A program made the translations under genes and the position numbers. The notes beneath the pieces were generated by a model. The model was given only the letters and a program-made list of their open reading frames with translations. It did not search any database and was not told the origin of the DNA. From Adiantum capillus-veneris (lineage: Eukaryota > Streptophyta > Polypodiopsida > Polypodiales > Pteridaceae), in assembly GCA_014529385.2 (NCBI GenBank), contig CM043955.1:145427140-145491139 (forward strand): a stretch of DNA of 64,000 nt, given 5' to 3'. Positions 20,917-32,616 of this stretch are shown one piece after another. Each line of letters begins with the position of its first letter. The first letter of the stretch is position 1.

Positions 20917-21302
20917 GGTCTTTACTTACACCACTCTGCTGCTTCACAGGTCTACGACATACTTGTACGGCTAGTATGTCTCCGGGCTGGCCACCCATAG
21001 TCTAGGTTTGGGACCGGCCGCCCATTTGTTCGGGCGCCCACATATCTTTGCATATATCATTTTTCTGTTGGGTCGTGGGGATTTTTATCAGGCCTTGCCC
21101 TACCTCCCCTTGGGCACCTATTTATAGGGCCAGGGGGGTACTCACTTCCACATCTCAGAGATCACACAGACTGATTGTACTAAGGGTCTTATGCTCATGG
21201 AAGTCATGGGGGGCTGATCGTCCCCTCTTCATCATTTCTTGCGTTTGTGGTTTACTCTCTCTCTCTCTCTCTCTCATGCTTCTGCACACGCGCACACTCA
21301 CA
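20917..21302 (+). repeat. 5' LTR of A
   Basis: Matches 23555-23912 from CTTACACCACTCTG to the CT tract, including TACTTGTACGGCTAGTATG and GGGTCGTGGGGATTTTTATC. Its first few bases are altered (TCTTTA for TGTTAG). It ends CACTCACA before the primer site. A CT run lies at 21255-21275. Confidence 0.82.
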
Positions 21303-22000
21303 TGGTATTAGAGCTCAAGCATCACATGGTATTAGCAGCTTCAGGCTCTACCTATTCTGAGGCGCTACATCACATCAGGTTCTTCTCCCAAGGGCTGGAT
21401 CAGCCAGCATTTTTGCAACTGGAGCCGGATGTGCTAGCATTTTTACATCAGTCAGGCAAGCGCTGAAACAGGAGCCATTTTTGTCGCGGAGGTCCTCACC
21501 TCAACCTGCGTTTTTTGCAAGAAACATCAGATCTGCTGATTTCCCTGCTAGCACTACCATTTCTGGACATCTTTTTCGCGGAAAACCCCTCGAGATCCAT
21601 TTGCCTTTTTGACCTTCATCTATGTTTTTGGGTTTTTAGCCCATGCGCACACTCACATGGTATTAGAGCTCAAGCATCACATGGTATCAGCAGCCTCAGG
21701 CTCTACCTATTCTGAGGCGCTACATCACATCAGGTTCTTCTCCCAAGGGCTGGATCAGCCAGCATTTTTGCAACTGGAGCCGGATGTGCTAGCGTTTTTA
21801 CATCAGTCAGGCAAGCGCAGAAACGGGAGCCATTTTTGTCGCGGAGGACCTCACCTCAACCTGTGTTTTTTGCAAGAAACATCAGATCCTGCTGATTTCC
21901 CTGCTAGCACTACCATTTCTGGACATCTTTTTCGCGGAAAACCCCTCGAGATCCATTTGCCTTTTTGACCTTCATCTGTGTTTTTGGGTTTTCAGCCCAT
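21303..22000 (+). repeat. 355 bp tandem duplication including the primer site
   Basis: Copy 1 starts at 21303 with TGGTATTAGAGC; copy 2 starts at 21658 with the same bases and follows the first almost identically through GGCTGGATCAGCCAGC and TCGCGGAAAACCCC. The LTR tail CGCACACTCACA is also duplicated. Replication slippage or strand transfer at the primer site could have made it. Confidence 0.88.
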
Positions 22001-22699
22001 TTTCGGTTTTCAACACCTTGCAGTTGTATTTTTGGGCGGACAGCAGCCACATGGTTTGTGTTTTTCACAGAGGATGAAGTTACCTTCTTCGAGGACACCA
22101 TCCGGTGGTGGTCCTTGCGGTCTCTCAGTGATTGCTGCAGTACACGGTATCTTTGACATCGGCTTGATCATCTACGCGCGTACGATCCTTGGGAGATCCA
22201 TTCATTCCAGCCATCATTCGGCGGTTGTGCACTCCAGAGGGGGTGGTGACTTGTGGTTTGCTATGGACACACATAGCTATCCACTCATCAGAGGAGTTCA
22301 CACGAGATATGGCCATGCTCATGGCATATGGGATCACGACATTCCCAGAGAAAACACCACCATCTTGGGTGGACAGACGCTTACCACTTGACCTCGACAC
22401 GTCAGATGGCTTGCTTACTCAAAAGCATCTACATGGATTTAGGGAGAGGATATTGTATCACTTCTTGGACGGGTTCATTGGTTGGATCTATAGACTGGAG
22501 TGTGACTTCAGTACTTTGAAGTTTGGACTCTCTTGGAGAGTTTACCTGCGAGATGCGGGAGATCAAGCATCCCGCGACTACATCCGGAGTCACCCGGAGC
22601 TTGGCTTGGATGGTAGTGTAGTTGCTCTTCTACATTCCTGATCATTTGGATTGCCACCTTCAGAGTTGCTTACACTCACCCTCTGGAACCTTACAACAA

Positions 22700-22731
<32 letters not shown>

Positions 22732-23554
22732 CGGACTTGGGCAGTCAGCCACTCCGAGCTCATTCACATTGAGAGCCACACCTGAGTCGCAGTTTGGTGG
22801 CGTTGTTGGCGCGGAATCTCTTATGGTTCACACCGAAGGATTGGAGGCTGGAGATACACGCAAGACGGCGCAGACAGATTGGTATGGCCTTTCCTCTTCT
22901 CAGAGGATCTTCACAGCGCAAACTACTGAATCTGGCTTTCCCCTCATCTTGGATTACCCTACCTATTGACAAGACACCATACGGTGGTGGTCCGTGCGGT
23001 CTCCCGGTGACCTTTGCAGCTTATGGTAGCTTCTACTGTGCAGACTGTTTAGTCTGGCTTTCCTTGATTCGGGGGACGTTTATGGCGCAGATTACTACAT
23101 CTGGCCTTCCTGGAGTTTTTACAGAGCTTAGCCACCTGGCCACACTGGGTTGCAAGTTCATGCATTGACAAGCTTGCGATCATTCTCATGACGGTTTCTG
23201 GGCTTCTCCATTTTCTCCAGACGGTTTGACTACAAACATCACAGATCCTATTGGGCATGACACTTGCAGATCTATTGGCACTTCTTTCACGACAAGGAGT
23301 TGTTTTCACACTCTATTCGAGACCTTCACGTAGTATCTTCACCGTGTATCGACGGAGTACAACAATTTGCTACATTGCTCTTGACGGCACTTTACAATAG
23401 AGATTTCTTGGCGGTCGTGACACCTCAGACTGCTGCTACACTCGCGGAGTTCGTCGAAGTATTGTCTCAGTGGACATTGCAACAGACATCTTCATCATTT
23501 GCCTCACATCTTCTGCTTCACGCGGTTTGTTTAGCATTAGGTGCTGAGAGGGGG
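22001..23554 (+). other. non-coding interior of A, with a poly-C run
   Basis: Short frames only. A run of about 26 C (22703-22728) is present. Sequence such as CGGTGGTGGTCCTTGCGGTC and GGCTTTCCCCTCATCTTGGA recurs inverted in element B, so it is family sequence kept without coding. Ends in the polypurine tract at 23543-23554. Confidence 0.65.
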
Positions 23555-23912
23555 TGTTAGACTTACACCACTCTGTTGCTTCACAGGTCTAGGGCATACT
23601 TGTACGGCTAGTATGTCTCCGGGCTGGCCATCCATAGTCTAGGTTTGGGGCCGGCCGCCCATTTTGTTCGAGCGTCCACATATATTTGCATAAATCATTT
23701 TTTTGTTGGGTCGTGGGGATTTTTATCAGACCTTGCCCTACAGGCTACCTCCCCTTAGGCACCTATTTAGGCCAAGGGGGTACCCACTTCCACATCTCAG
23801 AGATCACAATACTGATTGTACTGAGGGTTTTATGCTCATGGTAGTCATGGGGGGGGGATCAGCCCCCTCTTCACCATATCTTGCGTTTGTGGTCCTCTCT
23901 CTCTCTCTCTCT
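23555..23912 (+). repeat. 3' LTR of A, left part
   Basis: Starts TGTTAGACTTACACC after the polypurine tract. It matches the 5' LTR until the CT tract at 23893-23912, where the LINE begins. Confidence 0.82.
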
Positions 23913-24145
23913 AAAAAAACGCAGCCGTTTTTTCACCTAGTAGACAGCAATCCACTCTTTTGATCATAACTTCTTCATCCGAACTCCGATTTGGGTGATC
24001 TATAGCCTCAATCGAAGAGCACGAAGTGCTCTATGCATTGATGTAAAGACAGAAATTTTCAGAGTTATGGAAGGCGTTTCTGCAACAGCATTTCCGAAGT
24101 GAAGAGGTTCAACAAAATTGATTCTCATCTCCTATTTTACATACA

Positions 24146-25096
24146 ATGTCTTCCGGCACTCGCAAGGGTTCTTCTTCTTCAACAAGGTCAACAACCATTG
24201 TGGAAAATGATCCAAAATCTCCTAAGTGTGGAGATAGCAACACAACCACCCAACCAACGACATCGGAAACCATGATCATGGCGTACTTGGTATCATTGCA
24301 AGAGACCGTAAACAAACAAGGCGAAGACTTACGAGCACTTGCAATGGAGAATGACACACTAAGGGTACTTGTGGTTGAGAATGAGAATCTCAAGAGGACA
24401 CTTGAGATGCAAACAACACATTTGATGCAACTTGAAGAGAAAGTCAAGGAATGTAAACGCTCTCTTGTGGACTTGAATGCTTTGAAGGAGCGGATGAGCA
24501 AAGTAGAGCATGACCATGTATTGAAAGAGGAGAAATTTGACACTATGAGCCGGGATGTATGCGACATGAAAAATGTATGCACAAACAAGTCTTGGGCTGA
24601 TGTATGTGGTAGCAATGTGGTTTCTAATTCCTCACTCATGCAAGCTATGGTTCAAACAAAGAATGTTGAGAATGTGGATTTGGAGGAGTTGAAGGAACGG
24701 GAGAGACGTTCCAAGAACATTGTTATTCGTGGAATTGCCGAAGAGAAGTTAGAGACACCTCCTTCTCTTGCCATTGTTATTGAAGATTTCTTCAAAACCC
24801 ACTTTGGCATGTCCGGAGTTATGGTCTATGGAGCACATAGAGTGGGGAAGCAAGGAGCTCCTCGCTCGGGAGAACGGCCAATTGTATGCACCATGCCGGA
24901 TGAGACCAAGCGAAAGATTATCCTTGATAATAGTTGGATTTATTTGAGGGATACAAAATGTTTTGTATGTGAAGATCGCACTATTAAGCAACAAAATATG
25001 CGTCGCAAGGCATATGAGGAAAAGAATAATAAAGACAAGGAGATCTCTCATGAAGAAAATGTGCCCAAGGAGGAGGCAAGTCTCTCAAGCAAATAG
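24146..25096 (+). CDS. LINE ORF1, RNA-binding coiled-coil/RRM protein
   Basis: An intact frame of 316 codons starting at ATG (MSSGTRKGSSSST). A Ser/Thr-rich N-terminus is followed by a heptad-rich coiled coil (about residues 45-140, LQETVNKQGEDLRALAMEN and later) and an RRM-like part with RRSKNIVIRGIAEEK and GVMVYGAHRVGK (about 190-240). A basic Lys-rich tail ends the protein. ORF1 proteins of this type bind the LINE RNA and form trimers. No internal stop, unlike ORF2, so this is the best-kept retroelement protein in the window. Confidence 0.8.
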   Translation: MSSGTRKGSSSSTRSTTIVENDPKSPKCGDSNTTTQPTTSETMIMAYLVSLQETVNKQGEDLRALAMENDTLRVLVVENENLKRTLEMQTTHLMQLEEKVKECKRSLVDLNALKERMSKVEHDHVLKEEKFDTMSRDVCDMKNVCTNKSWADVCGSNVVSNSSLMQAMVQTKNVENVDLEELKERERRSKNIVIRGIAEEKLETPPSLAIVIEDFFKTHFGMSGVMVYGAHRVGKQGAPRSGERPIVCTMPDETKRKIILDNSWIYLRDTKCFVCEDRTIKQQNMRRKAYEEKNNKDKEISHEENVPKEEASLSSK

Positions 25097-25109
25097 GGAT
25101 GTGTGACCT

Positions 25110-28100
25110 ATGAGACCGAGTTACAATTGAAAATATGCTTTTGGAATTGTAATGGATACCCATGGAATGCGGGGGTTGGCATTGATGAACTAACAAGCAA
25201 AGCCGATGTTGTACTTCTTGTTGAAACTTGGGAGCATGATACATAAAGGATTAACGGCTTGGAGGATTACAATGTACATTCATTGATGTGGTCAAAGAAT
25301 CTCAAGCAACGAAGAGGACAAGGAGGGTTAGCATGTATTGTTAAGAAAGGATTGGAAGATTTTGTATCAATTGTGAAAGATGACAAGTACAAACGTTATG
25401 TATGGCTGAAAATTATGACACCAAAAAGAGCACCCATTTTTGTAGCCGGTTGCTACATTCCTCATCATGATTCTCCCTTTTATGGTTGCATGGATAGAGA
25501 TCAACCATTTTCTGATTTTGAAGAGGACATTGCTTATTTCAAAGGTGAAGGTGATGTTATTGTATTTGGGGATATGAATGCTCGCACAAAAACATTGCAA
25601 CATGATACTCAACAATTTGATATGCCGTACATTTCAAGGGAGTTGGAGGAAGTTCACTTGTATGATCGTACTTCAGTGGATGAGAAAGAGCCGGATCACT
25701 ATGGAAAGTTACTTTTACACATGTGTAATAGCACGGGTATGCTCATTGCCAATGGTGTATCTTTGTGGAGTGGAACCAATGGATTTACATGTAGGAGACA
25801 TAATAGGGATAGTGTGATTGACTATATGCTACTCTCTGAAGCCATCATGTATCGCATAAAGAGTTTTATGTTTGGTCGATGGACCCCGGAATCCGACCAT
25901 CGCACCTTATGTATTGACTTTTCATGTGGAGAAGCAACTAAGCATGATAATCTCAGCCAAAGGAAAGAGAAGTTATCACTATGTATGGATTTCAAACGGG
26001 CACCAATGTACATTGAAATGGTTGAGCAAAAATTATGGATGACAAAGCTTCAATGTGATGCACCATTGGAAACTAAATGGGAAGCTTTCAAGAAAGCTAT
26101 TTGTTCTTGTGCGGAAGAATGCTTTGCTATAAAGCATCTTCATGGTATCAACAAAGATAGATCACGCAAAAAGGTGGTTTGATAAAGAATGTCAAGATGC
26201 TCGAAAGTCCTTGATAAAGCTTGATGCAACTATGGACAAAGACAACTATCAAAGTCATTTGCATACATACAAGGCATTGATTCAAAAGAAGAGAAGAAGA
26301 TGGGAAGTAAAGCAACAAGAATTTCAAGTCCAAGAAAAGACACATGCATGTGGAAGATTTTGGAGAAACTTGAGAGGCAAGCGGGTTGAGAATTTTGGTA
26401 ACTTGAGTCTAGTGGATATGTACACACATTGTAGGCAATTATATGAGCAAGCAAATACTGAAAAAATGCCATTTTATGGTTCACTCCCATGTATGCCGTC
26501 TTTTTTTACTATTGAGGATGTATGCGGTGGGCTTGAAAAGTTGGCCACTCGCAAAGCGGGAGATCTTCAAGGTATCAAGCCGGAGATAATCAAATGGACG
26601 GGAGATTTTACCCATGAGTGGATGTGTGATATGTTCAACCTTGCACTTCAACATGGTATGCCTTATGATTGGAGTACTAATTGGGTTAAGCCTTTGCATA
26701 AAGGAGGGGATGTAAAGAATGTAAGCAACTACCGGACTATAATGATTGGGTCTCTTATGGCAAAGTTGTTTGGGTGCATAATGGAGATGAAATTGAGTGA
26801 TTGGGCTGAAGAGAATGACAAGCGTGCAAAGGGACAAGCGGGTTTTCGTCGATGCCATAGCACCATTGATCATCTTGTCACTCTTCGTGTTCTCATGGAG
26901 GAAAGTTGGTTGAAAGGCAAGCGATTGTATTGTTGTTTTGTGGACTTTAAGAAAGCCTTTGATATGATTCCACGTAACAATTTGTGGAGAAGGATGGAAG
27001 AACTCCAAGTGCCAAGTGAGTTTATGCTTGCGGTTTCTTGAATCTATGAGAAGGTGATTTGTCAATTGCGCATGGGAAGAGAAATTTCAGAAATTTTTGT
27101 AAGCACTATTGGGGTTAAACAAGGATGTCCATTGTCACCAACTCTCTTTGGTATATGCATCGATCAATTGGAACAAATGGTACTTGACTTTATGCAAGAA
27201 GAAGGCATTGAAGAGGTCACTATTTGCAATTCGGTAATCATGCTTTTGTTGTATGCGGATGATGTAGTGCTTCTAGCACACACTTTAGAAGATGCACAAA
27301 AGCTTATGGTTGTCCTTGAGAACTTTTGCTTGCATAGTGGGCTGATTGTAAATGAATCCAAAACAAAGGTTATGCTTGTGAAAACCAACCATAAGGAGAA
27401 GCCATGCATTGTGTACAACAACGAGACACTTGAAGTTGTTGAGAGCTTTAAGTACCTTGGCCTTGAGGTTCCATCCAATCACAAGTGGCATGAATGTGCT
27501 ATGCGTTGTTTGGAAGCGGGAAAGAGAGCATATTATGCATTTGAGAGCATGTGTAATGCGCGAAACATCAAGTGTTGGGTTCTCAAGAAGTATCTTTTTG
27601 ATGCATTGGTGACACCGGTTCTTCTTTATGGAGTTGAAGTGTGGGGCGGGAGCATCTCAAAGTCTACTTGGAAAGAGTTTGAGAATGTCCAAAAGCGTTT
27701 TCTTACAAACTTTCTCCAAGTTAAGACACAAACACCATATATGCTCCTACTTCTTGAGTCGAGATCTCTTCCAATTGAGGTTATGGGCATGGAAAGGGTT
27801 GTGGAGTACATGATAAAGATGCGTCAAAACCCCTCACATCGACTTCCTACAATTGCATGGGAAGCAAGCAAAAAAGTTCAAAAGACGCATAAAAGCAAGA
27901 TCTTGAGCACGGGATGGATGCAAGACATAAAGAAGTGGTTTGGGAGATGGGATGCATTACACTTGCTACATGATGCTTCAATTGACTCTCAAGTGAATGA
28001 AGCTTTTCTACAACGCCAATGTATTACGGCTTGGGAGAAATCCGGTGGGTCACGCTTCATACATTACACCACCTATATTGCCCCCAACTTCAAAACCATG

Positions 28101-28496
28101 TTCTTCGCTGAGAGAGGAAACCGTACTCACACTTACATGCTTGAGTCTATTCCCTTGTCCGCGATACGCACTATCGCAGCAATTCGGCTTAGCTCCCATT
28201 TCCTTCGATGCGAGATAGGGCGTTGGGGCAATGGAGAAGAGTCAAATCGATTGTGCACATTATGCTCACTGCAAGTTCGAGAGTCTGAGTACCACACACT
28301 ACTAGAGTGCTCAGCTTTTGATCACATCCGAACTTGCTTCTCTCACATTTTCAGCCATAACTTAGACCTGCACACTTTCCTCTCCCAGCCAAAGTGTGGG
28401 CTCTCCATTGCGACTCTCATCACTACAATTTTGGAGCATCAAGAGTCACTCATCAGCCGTACACATACTACATCACATGTAACTTTGGTCCCATAG
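25110..28496 (+). pseudogene. LINE ORF2: endonuclease, reverse transcriptase, zinc motif (broken)
   Basis: The endonuclease opens near 25131 with ICFWNCNGYPWN and LLVETWEHDT, then hits a stop at 25243. From 25259 it continues with VIVFGDMNARTKT and DSVIDYMLLSE, WTPESDHRTL, the APE-type catalytic motifs. A frameshift near 26150 leads into reverse transcriptase (NYRTIMIGSLMAKLFG, GQAGFRRCHSTIDHL, FVDFKKAFDMI). There is a TGA at 27039, then GVKQGCPLSPTLFGI, the catalytic MLLLYADDVVLLA and a thumb. The C-terminus has LCTLCSLQVRESEYHTLLEC, a CX2C..H..C zinc motif. Three lesions make it inactive. Confidence 0.9.
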
Positions 28497-28524
28497 GTCA
28501 TATTTGACCTCCGAGGACGATAAT

Positions 28525-28529
<5 letters not shown>

Positions 28530-28582
<53 letters not shown>

Positions 28583-28605
28583 GCTTCCGCACTCGCACAC
28601 TCACA
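28530..28605 (+). repeat. 3' LTR of A, right remainder
   Basis: The CT tract (28530-28580) is followed by CACGCTTCCGCACTCGCACACTCACA, which matches the R/U5 end of the 5' LTR of A. It directly abuts the leader of element K. Confidence 0.65.
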
Positions 28606-29114
28606 TTTAGGCGTTGCCGGCGACGCCCTTTCAAAACGCGCGTAGATAGAGGGACAGTGCTGCTGCAGGAGGGCTCGGTGATGCCAAGGGCCAAGTGCCC
28701 AGTGTTTTGAAACGCTGTGGGGAGCACCGGGGGTGGGGGGGGGGGCTTCTGGCGACACCGTTCTCTCCTCTTGTGTTTTAAAAGGCTGTTTAGCAGCGGG
28801 TTGTGTAGTTCCTTCTTGGGCAGTGGGTCCTCTTGCCGAAAACCAAAAGCAATAGCTTTCGAGCGACCTCTTGGTATTGGCAAAGCCCCCCCCGGGTGGA
28901 TTGTCTTGGAGCGGAATTTTCCGGAGAGCATTGTTTTTGGGAGCGGCTTCGCGCTAACCGTGCAGCCATTACTAAAGTGCTTTGTGGCGACTTCGGAGAA
29001 GTGCAGACTGGAGCTCAAAAGACGGATAGCAGATTTTGAGGAGCGGCTTGGAGATTGTGCGGCCACCTTTCGGTGTACGAGAAGGTACTAAGCCCAGATC
29101 TTCCAACTTCAACA
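28606..29114 (+). other. leader of element K
   Basis: GC-rich sequence related to the leader of L, with AGTGTTTTGAAACGCT at 28701-28716 and a G-run at 28733-28745. No supported gene. Confidence 0.5.
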
Positions 29115-30393
29115 TGGCCCCCCCTTGCTCGAGCGTCAGTGACAAATTAAACGACGATAACTATGCCCATTGGAATTTGATTATGCGACTTTGGTTCCAA
29201 GGTTGCATCCGTATGTACGTACGGATTCTATTCGTACCGTATGTCCATATAGTACGGTTCAGTACGTACGGATAGGTTTCGTACACGTTTTTTTTTGGTT
29301 TTTTTTTGTTGGGGGTGTGTGTGTGTGTTTGGGTTGCTCTATTTCAGTTGATTAGGCCTCTCTTTTTGAAAAATGCCTTGCTTCAATTGAGAGCGACTGG
29401 TTTTATCAGAGATACGGGCGTCGGGTACAGTGCAGTGTGTGCTCCTCTCTTGCAGGTGCCAGCTTTGAGTGCAGTGTGCAGTTTGTAGTACTTATTACTT
29501 ATTAGAGTTAGGACTTCATACTTTAGTCTTGGATTATGATGATCATTATGTATTTATTTTGATGCTCTTAGTTTTATGTGACCATGATAGCAGACATCTG
29601 ATACTATTTGGTTAGCTAAGCTCAGCTTTGTGTTTTCATTGTTCGGTTAGAGTCGTGGACTCTAGTTTTTGGCATTTGCAATGGTCTATTGTTGATTTGC
29701 TAGTCTTTATTAAAAGTCTTGGTGAATGCATATATAAATGTATAAAGTACTCTTAGTTTTAGGCTTTGTGAAAAAAAGTAAGAATTTTTACGTACCTAAA
29801 AACTCAATCGATTCTGTACTACGTACCTTACGAACCGAATTTGTACCGAACACTACGTACCTAACTACGTTTGGTTCTCACGGAAAGGCTTATGGGACAT
29901 TGTCGACGGCTTGGAGCCCCGCCCTACGAGGGATCCCAACAACAGGTATACCCCCCTTCAAGATGAGTATCAAAAATCGTGTGTCAATTTGGGACGCTTG
30001 TAATGCGAAGGCAATGTCGGCCATTGCGGAATCTTTTACAAAGGAAATTTCAGCAGCCATTGAGACTTTGAAGACTACCAACGAAATGTGGTTCAAGCTC
30101 GTTGGAATGTTTGATCGAGATTCTATGATGCGAGCAGTCACCCTTCTTGGATAGTTATTTGCCATCGAGTTTCCACGAGGAAGTTCCATGCAATCATTTC
30201 TTATGAAGGCTAAAGCTATTCATGATCAACTATCAACTATGAAAAGTGCTCTGAATATTACTCAGTTAGTTGCTTGGGTTCTCACGAAGTTGCTTGAGGT
30301 GTATGAAACAGTGTCAAGGACACTTCAACTACAGATCACGAAGGAAAAGCTAGAATTTGATGATCTCAACTCTTTTCTCATTGAGGAGGAAGC
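29115..30393 (+). pseudogene. copia gag of element K, interrupted by a 672 bp insertion
   Basis: Starts MAPPCSSVSDKLNDDNYAHW and reads to MRLWF at 29190. After the insertion the gag body resumes at 29878 and continues with NAKAMSAIAESFTKE, MWFKLVGMFDRDSMM, a stop (TAG near 30151), then SFLMKAKAIHDQL and ITKEKLEFDDLNSFL. It is the same gag family as L, in inverted orientation about 9 kb away. No pol follows. Confidence 0.85.
29198..29869. mobile_element. 672 bp hAT-type MITE-like insertion, duplication TTTGGTTC
   Basis: The flanks 29190-29197 and 29870-29877 are both TTTGGTTC, and joining them restores the gag reading seen in L (ACTNTGGTTCTCACGG). The insertion is non-coding and AT-rich in the middle. 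Both ends are rich in GTACGTACGG-like motifs, with imperfect inversion between them. An 8 bp duplication is typical of hAT. Confidence 0.82.
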
Positions 30394-30644
30394 CGTGTCT
30401 ATATCTGTCTTCTCTCGTTTCTATTCACTCATCCGTGTTCCTTTCCTCACTCCTCCTTGGTATAAGAGCACTCAGGTTGAGTATGCTATGAGACACCGGC
30501 AGTTTCCTTCGAGAGAGGCGCGTGGGAATCTCTTCCTTGGATTAAATGAAACAGCTAAAACCTCAAAATGTTTCATGTCACAATGTGCCATACATGAACA
30601 AGGCAATTGTGGAGAGAGATTATTGAGGTAGAAAGAGACGGGAC

Positions 30645-30693
<49 letters not shown>

Positions 30694-31517
30694 GAACATG
30701 CTGAAAACAAATTGCCATAAGAAGTGACCAAGGGTGGTCGGGCATAGAACTGACATTCCTCGATGGATAGACCCAAGGTAGACACAACTGCGATTGCTCT
30801 TTCCATTTGCCCCTGCACGCGAGACCAGTGACATGGCCTCAACATGGGTACCTCCCTTGACATGCTCTGAGAGCATAGATCTAGTGCATCTCCTCTTGGT
30901 GAGATCAGATCAAGATTTGGATTTCGGCCGAGAAACCCCGTCATGCATGATTGCAAGCCTATGTAAGCTTATCGTGAGGAGGACTGCATCGTAAGGTCTC
31001 CACACACTGCCACTATTGCCCAACAAAAACGCCAAAGAGCTGACCAATAGTGCCAAAGGGCTGGCCAAAAACGCTAGAGGAGCAAAGTTACACAGAGGGG
31101 AATGGGGGCTCTAGACGATTCCAGAACGGGGGCCCTTGGGACGATAGAACAGGAACGAGCCAAAACGGTAAACTTGTTTCCAGAATGGGGGGCCTTGGGA
31201 CAATAGAACGGGAACGAGAGCTGGGACAGTAAACTTAAAATATGCTTAAATTAGGTTGGCTTCAACCTATATGTTAGTAGAGAGCCACACACATCCATTA
31301 GTCCAAGTAGAATCCTATTTAGGCATGCTTCGCAATGATACACGTAATTGCGCCACGCGGTAATCGGTTGCAAATCCATTACACACAACACATGTCATGA
31401 ATCACTATTCACAAATGCATCTTGATTCTTCGTAAAAGAACATTTAACTTAAAGTTGAGTAGAGTCTAGACTCCACATAAAAGCTTGGAGCAAAAAGATG
31501 ATAGATCATGACATTGA
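30394..31517. other. no gene; GA microsatellite and GAACGGG-type repeats
   Basis: Contains a GA tract (30649-30690) and two copies of a block like GAACGGGGGCCCTTGGGACGATAGAAC (cores near 31121 and 31183). They share GGAACG-rich composition with the insertion at 36935. A primer-site-like TGGTATAAGAGC occurs near 30459 without a matching LTR. Confidence 0.5.
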
Positions 31518-31522
31518 CTTAC

Positions 31523-31541
31523 TGTGAGTGTGCGTGTGTGC

Positions 31542-31635
<94 letters not shown>

Positions 31636-31945
31636 ACAAAACGCTGCAGATGGGGCGATCACTACCAGAGAGCATAAGACAAGTACAATGTCAATCTGTG
31701 TAGTGGGTACCCCCCTGGCCTCATATATATAAGTGCCCAAGAGGAGGCTGAGCAGTGCAGATGGATGCTCCACGACCCAGCATAAAATGTGTGTGTCCCA
31801 TGGTGGGCACCCAACTCCGGCCGGCCCCAAACTCGGGCGGTTGGACAAGGTACAACCTAGACTATGGGTGGCCAAAGAGAGACCCTAGCCGTACAAGGAA
31901 GTACCCTAGACCTGTGTGAAGCGGCAGAGTGGTGTAAATCTAACA
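31523..31945 (-). repeat. 3' LTR of B
   Basis: On the minus strand it starts TGTTAGATTTACACC after the polypurine tract GAGAGGGGG (31946 onward) and ends CACACTCACA at 31523. It holds a 92 bp GA/CT tract (31543-31634) and a TATA-like TATATATAAG near 31720. Confidence 0.85.
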
Positions 31946-32616
31946 CCCCCTCTCAACACCTGATCCTGAACAAACTGCATGAAGCCGAAGATGTGAGGCA
32001 AATGATGAAGATGTCTCTGCCATGTCCACTGAAGGACAAGACTCCGGCGAACTCCGCGAGTGTATCAGTAGCCTAGGGTGTCCCAACCTCTGAGAGATCT
32101 CCATGGTAAAGTGCCGTCACAAGCTGTGTAGCAAACTGTTGTACTCCGCTAATTCAGTGTGAATGTATTGCGTGAAGGTTCCGAACTGAGTGTGAAAACA
32201 ACTCCTTGTCGTAAAAGAAGTGCCAATAGACCTGCAGTGTCCTGCCCAATAGGATCTGTGGTGTCTGTAGTCAAACCGTCTCGAGAAAATGGGGAAGCCA
32301 AGGAACCGTCATGAGAATGACCGGAAGCCTGCCAATGCATGAACCTGTAACCCAGTGTGGCCAGGTGGCTAAGCTGTGTAAAACTCTGCGCCGTAAATAT
32401 CCTCCGAAACAAGGAAAGCCAGACTAAGCAGTCTGCACTGTAGAAGTTACCGTAAGCTGCAGCAGTCATCGAGAGACCGCATGGACCACCACCGGATGGT
32501 GTCCTATCAGCAGGTAGGGTAATCCAAGATGAGGGGAAAGCCAGACTCAACAGTCTGCGTTGTGAAGAGCCTCTGAGAAGAGGTGTGGTGAGACGAAGTT
32601 GTTTGCACTGTAATCA
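31946..32616 (-). other. interior of B, left part
   Basis: Reverse-complement relative of 22800-23550 in A: the same order of blocks around GGACCACCACCGGATGGTGT and GGAAAGCCAGACTCAACAGT. Non-coding. Ends at the AATCA duplication (32612-32616). Confidence 0.75.

Larger units (their letters stand above)
23913..28529 (+). mobile_element. LINE (non-LTR retrotransposon), about 4.6 kb
   Basis: Two open frames, ORF1 with a coiled coil and RRM and ORF2 with APE endonuclease, reverse transcriptase and a C-terminal zinc motif, sit between the two parts of a CT tract belonging to the LTR of A. The 3' end is GACGATAATAAAATCT rather than a long poly-A. Any target duplication is hidden in the CT repeat. 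The exact clade is not decided here. Confidence 0.85.
20917..28605 (+). mobile_element. non-autonomous LTR retrotransposon 'A', split by a LINE
   Basis: Two direct LTRs (20917-21302, and 23555-23912 plus 28530-28605), a primer site after the first and a polypurine tract (GCTGAGAGGGGG) before the second define the element. The 2.25 kb interior has no gag or pol. Relatives of the interior lie at 31946-32616, 47683-47834 and 57828-58620, all on the opposite strand, in element B. The LINE accounts for 4.6 kb of the length. Confidence 0.82.

Noticed and set aside
22125-22969. Frames in the interior of A with relatives in B (for example around HAHGIWD)
   Set aside because: The similarity is nucleotide-level family similarity. 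Frames are broken differently in each copy, so coding is not supported.
30459-30470. A further LTR element starting at a TGGTATAAGAGC primer-like site
   Set aside because: No TG...CA LTR could be defined upstream and no second copy was found in the window.
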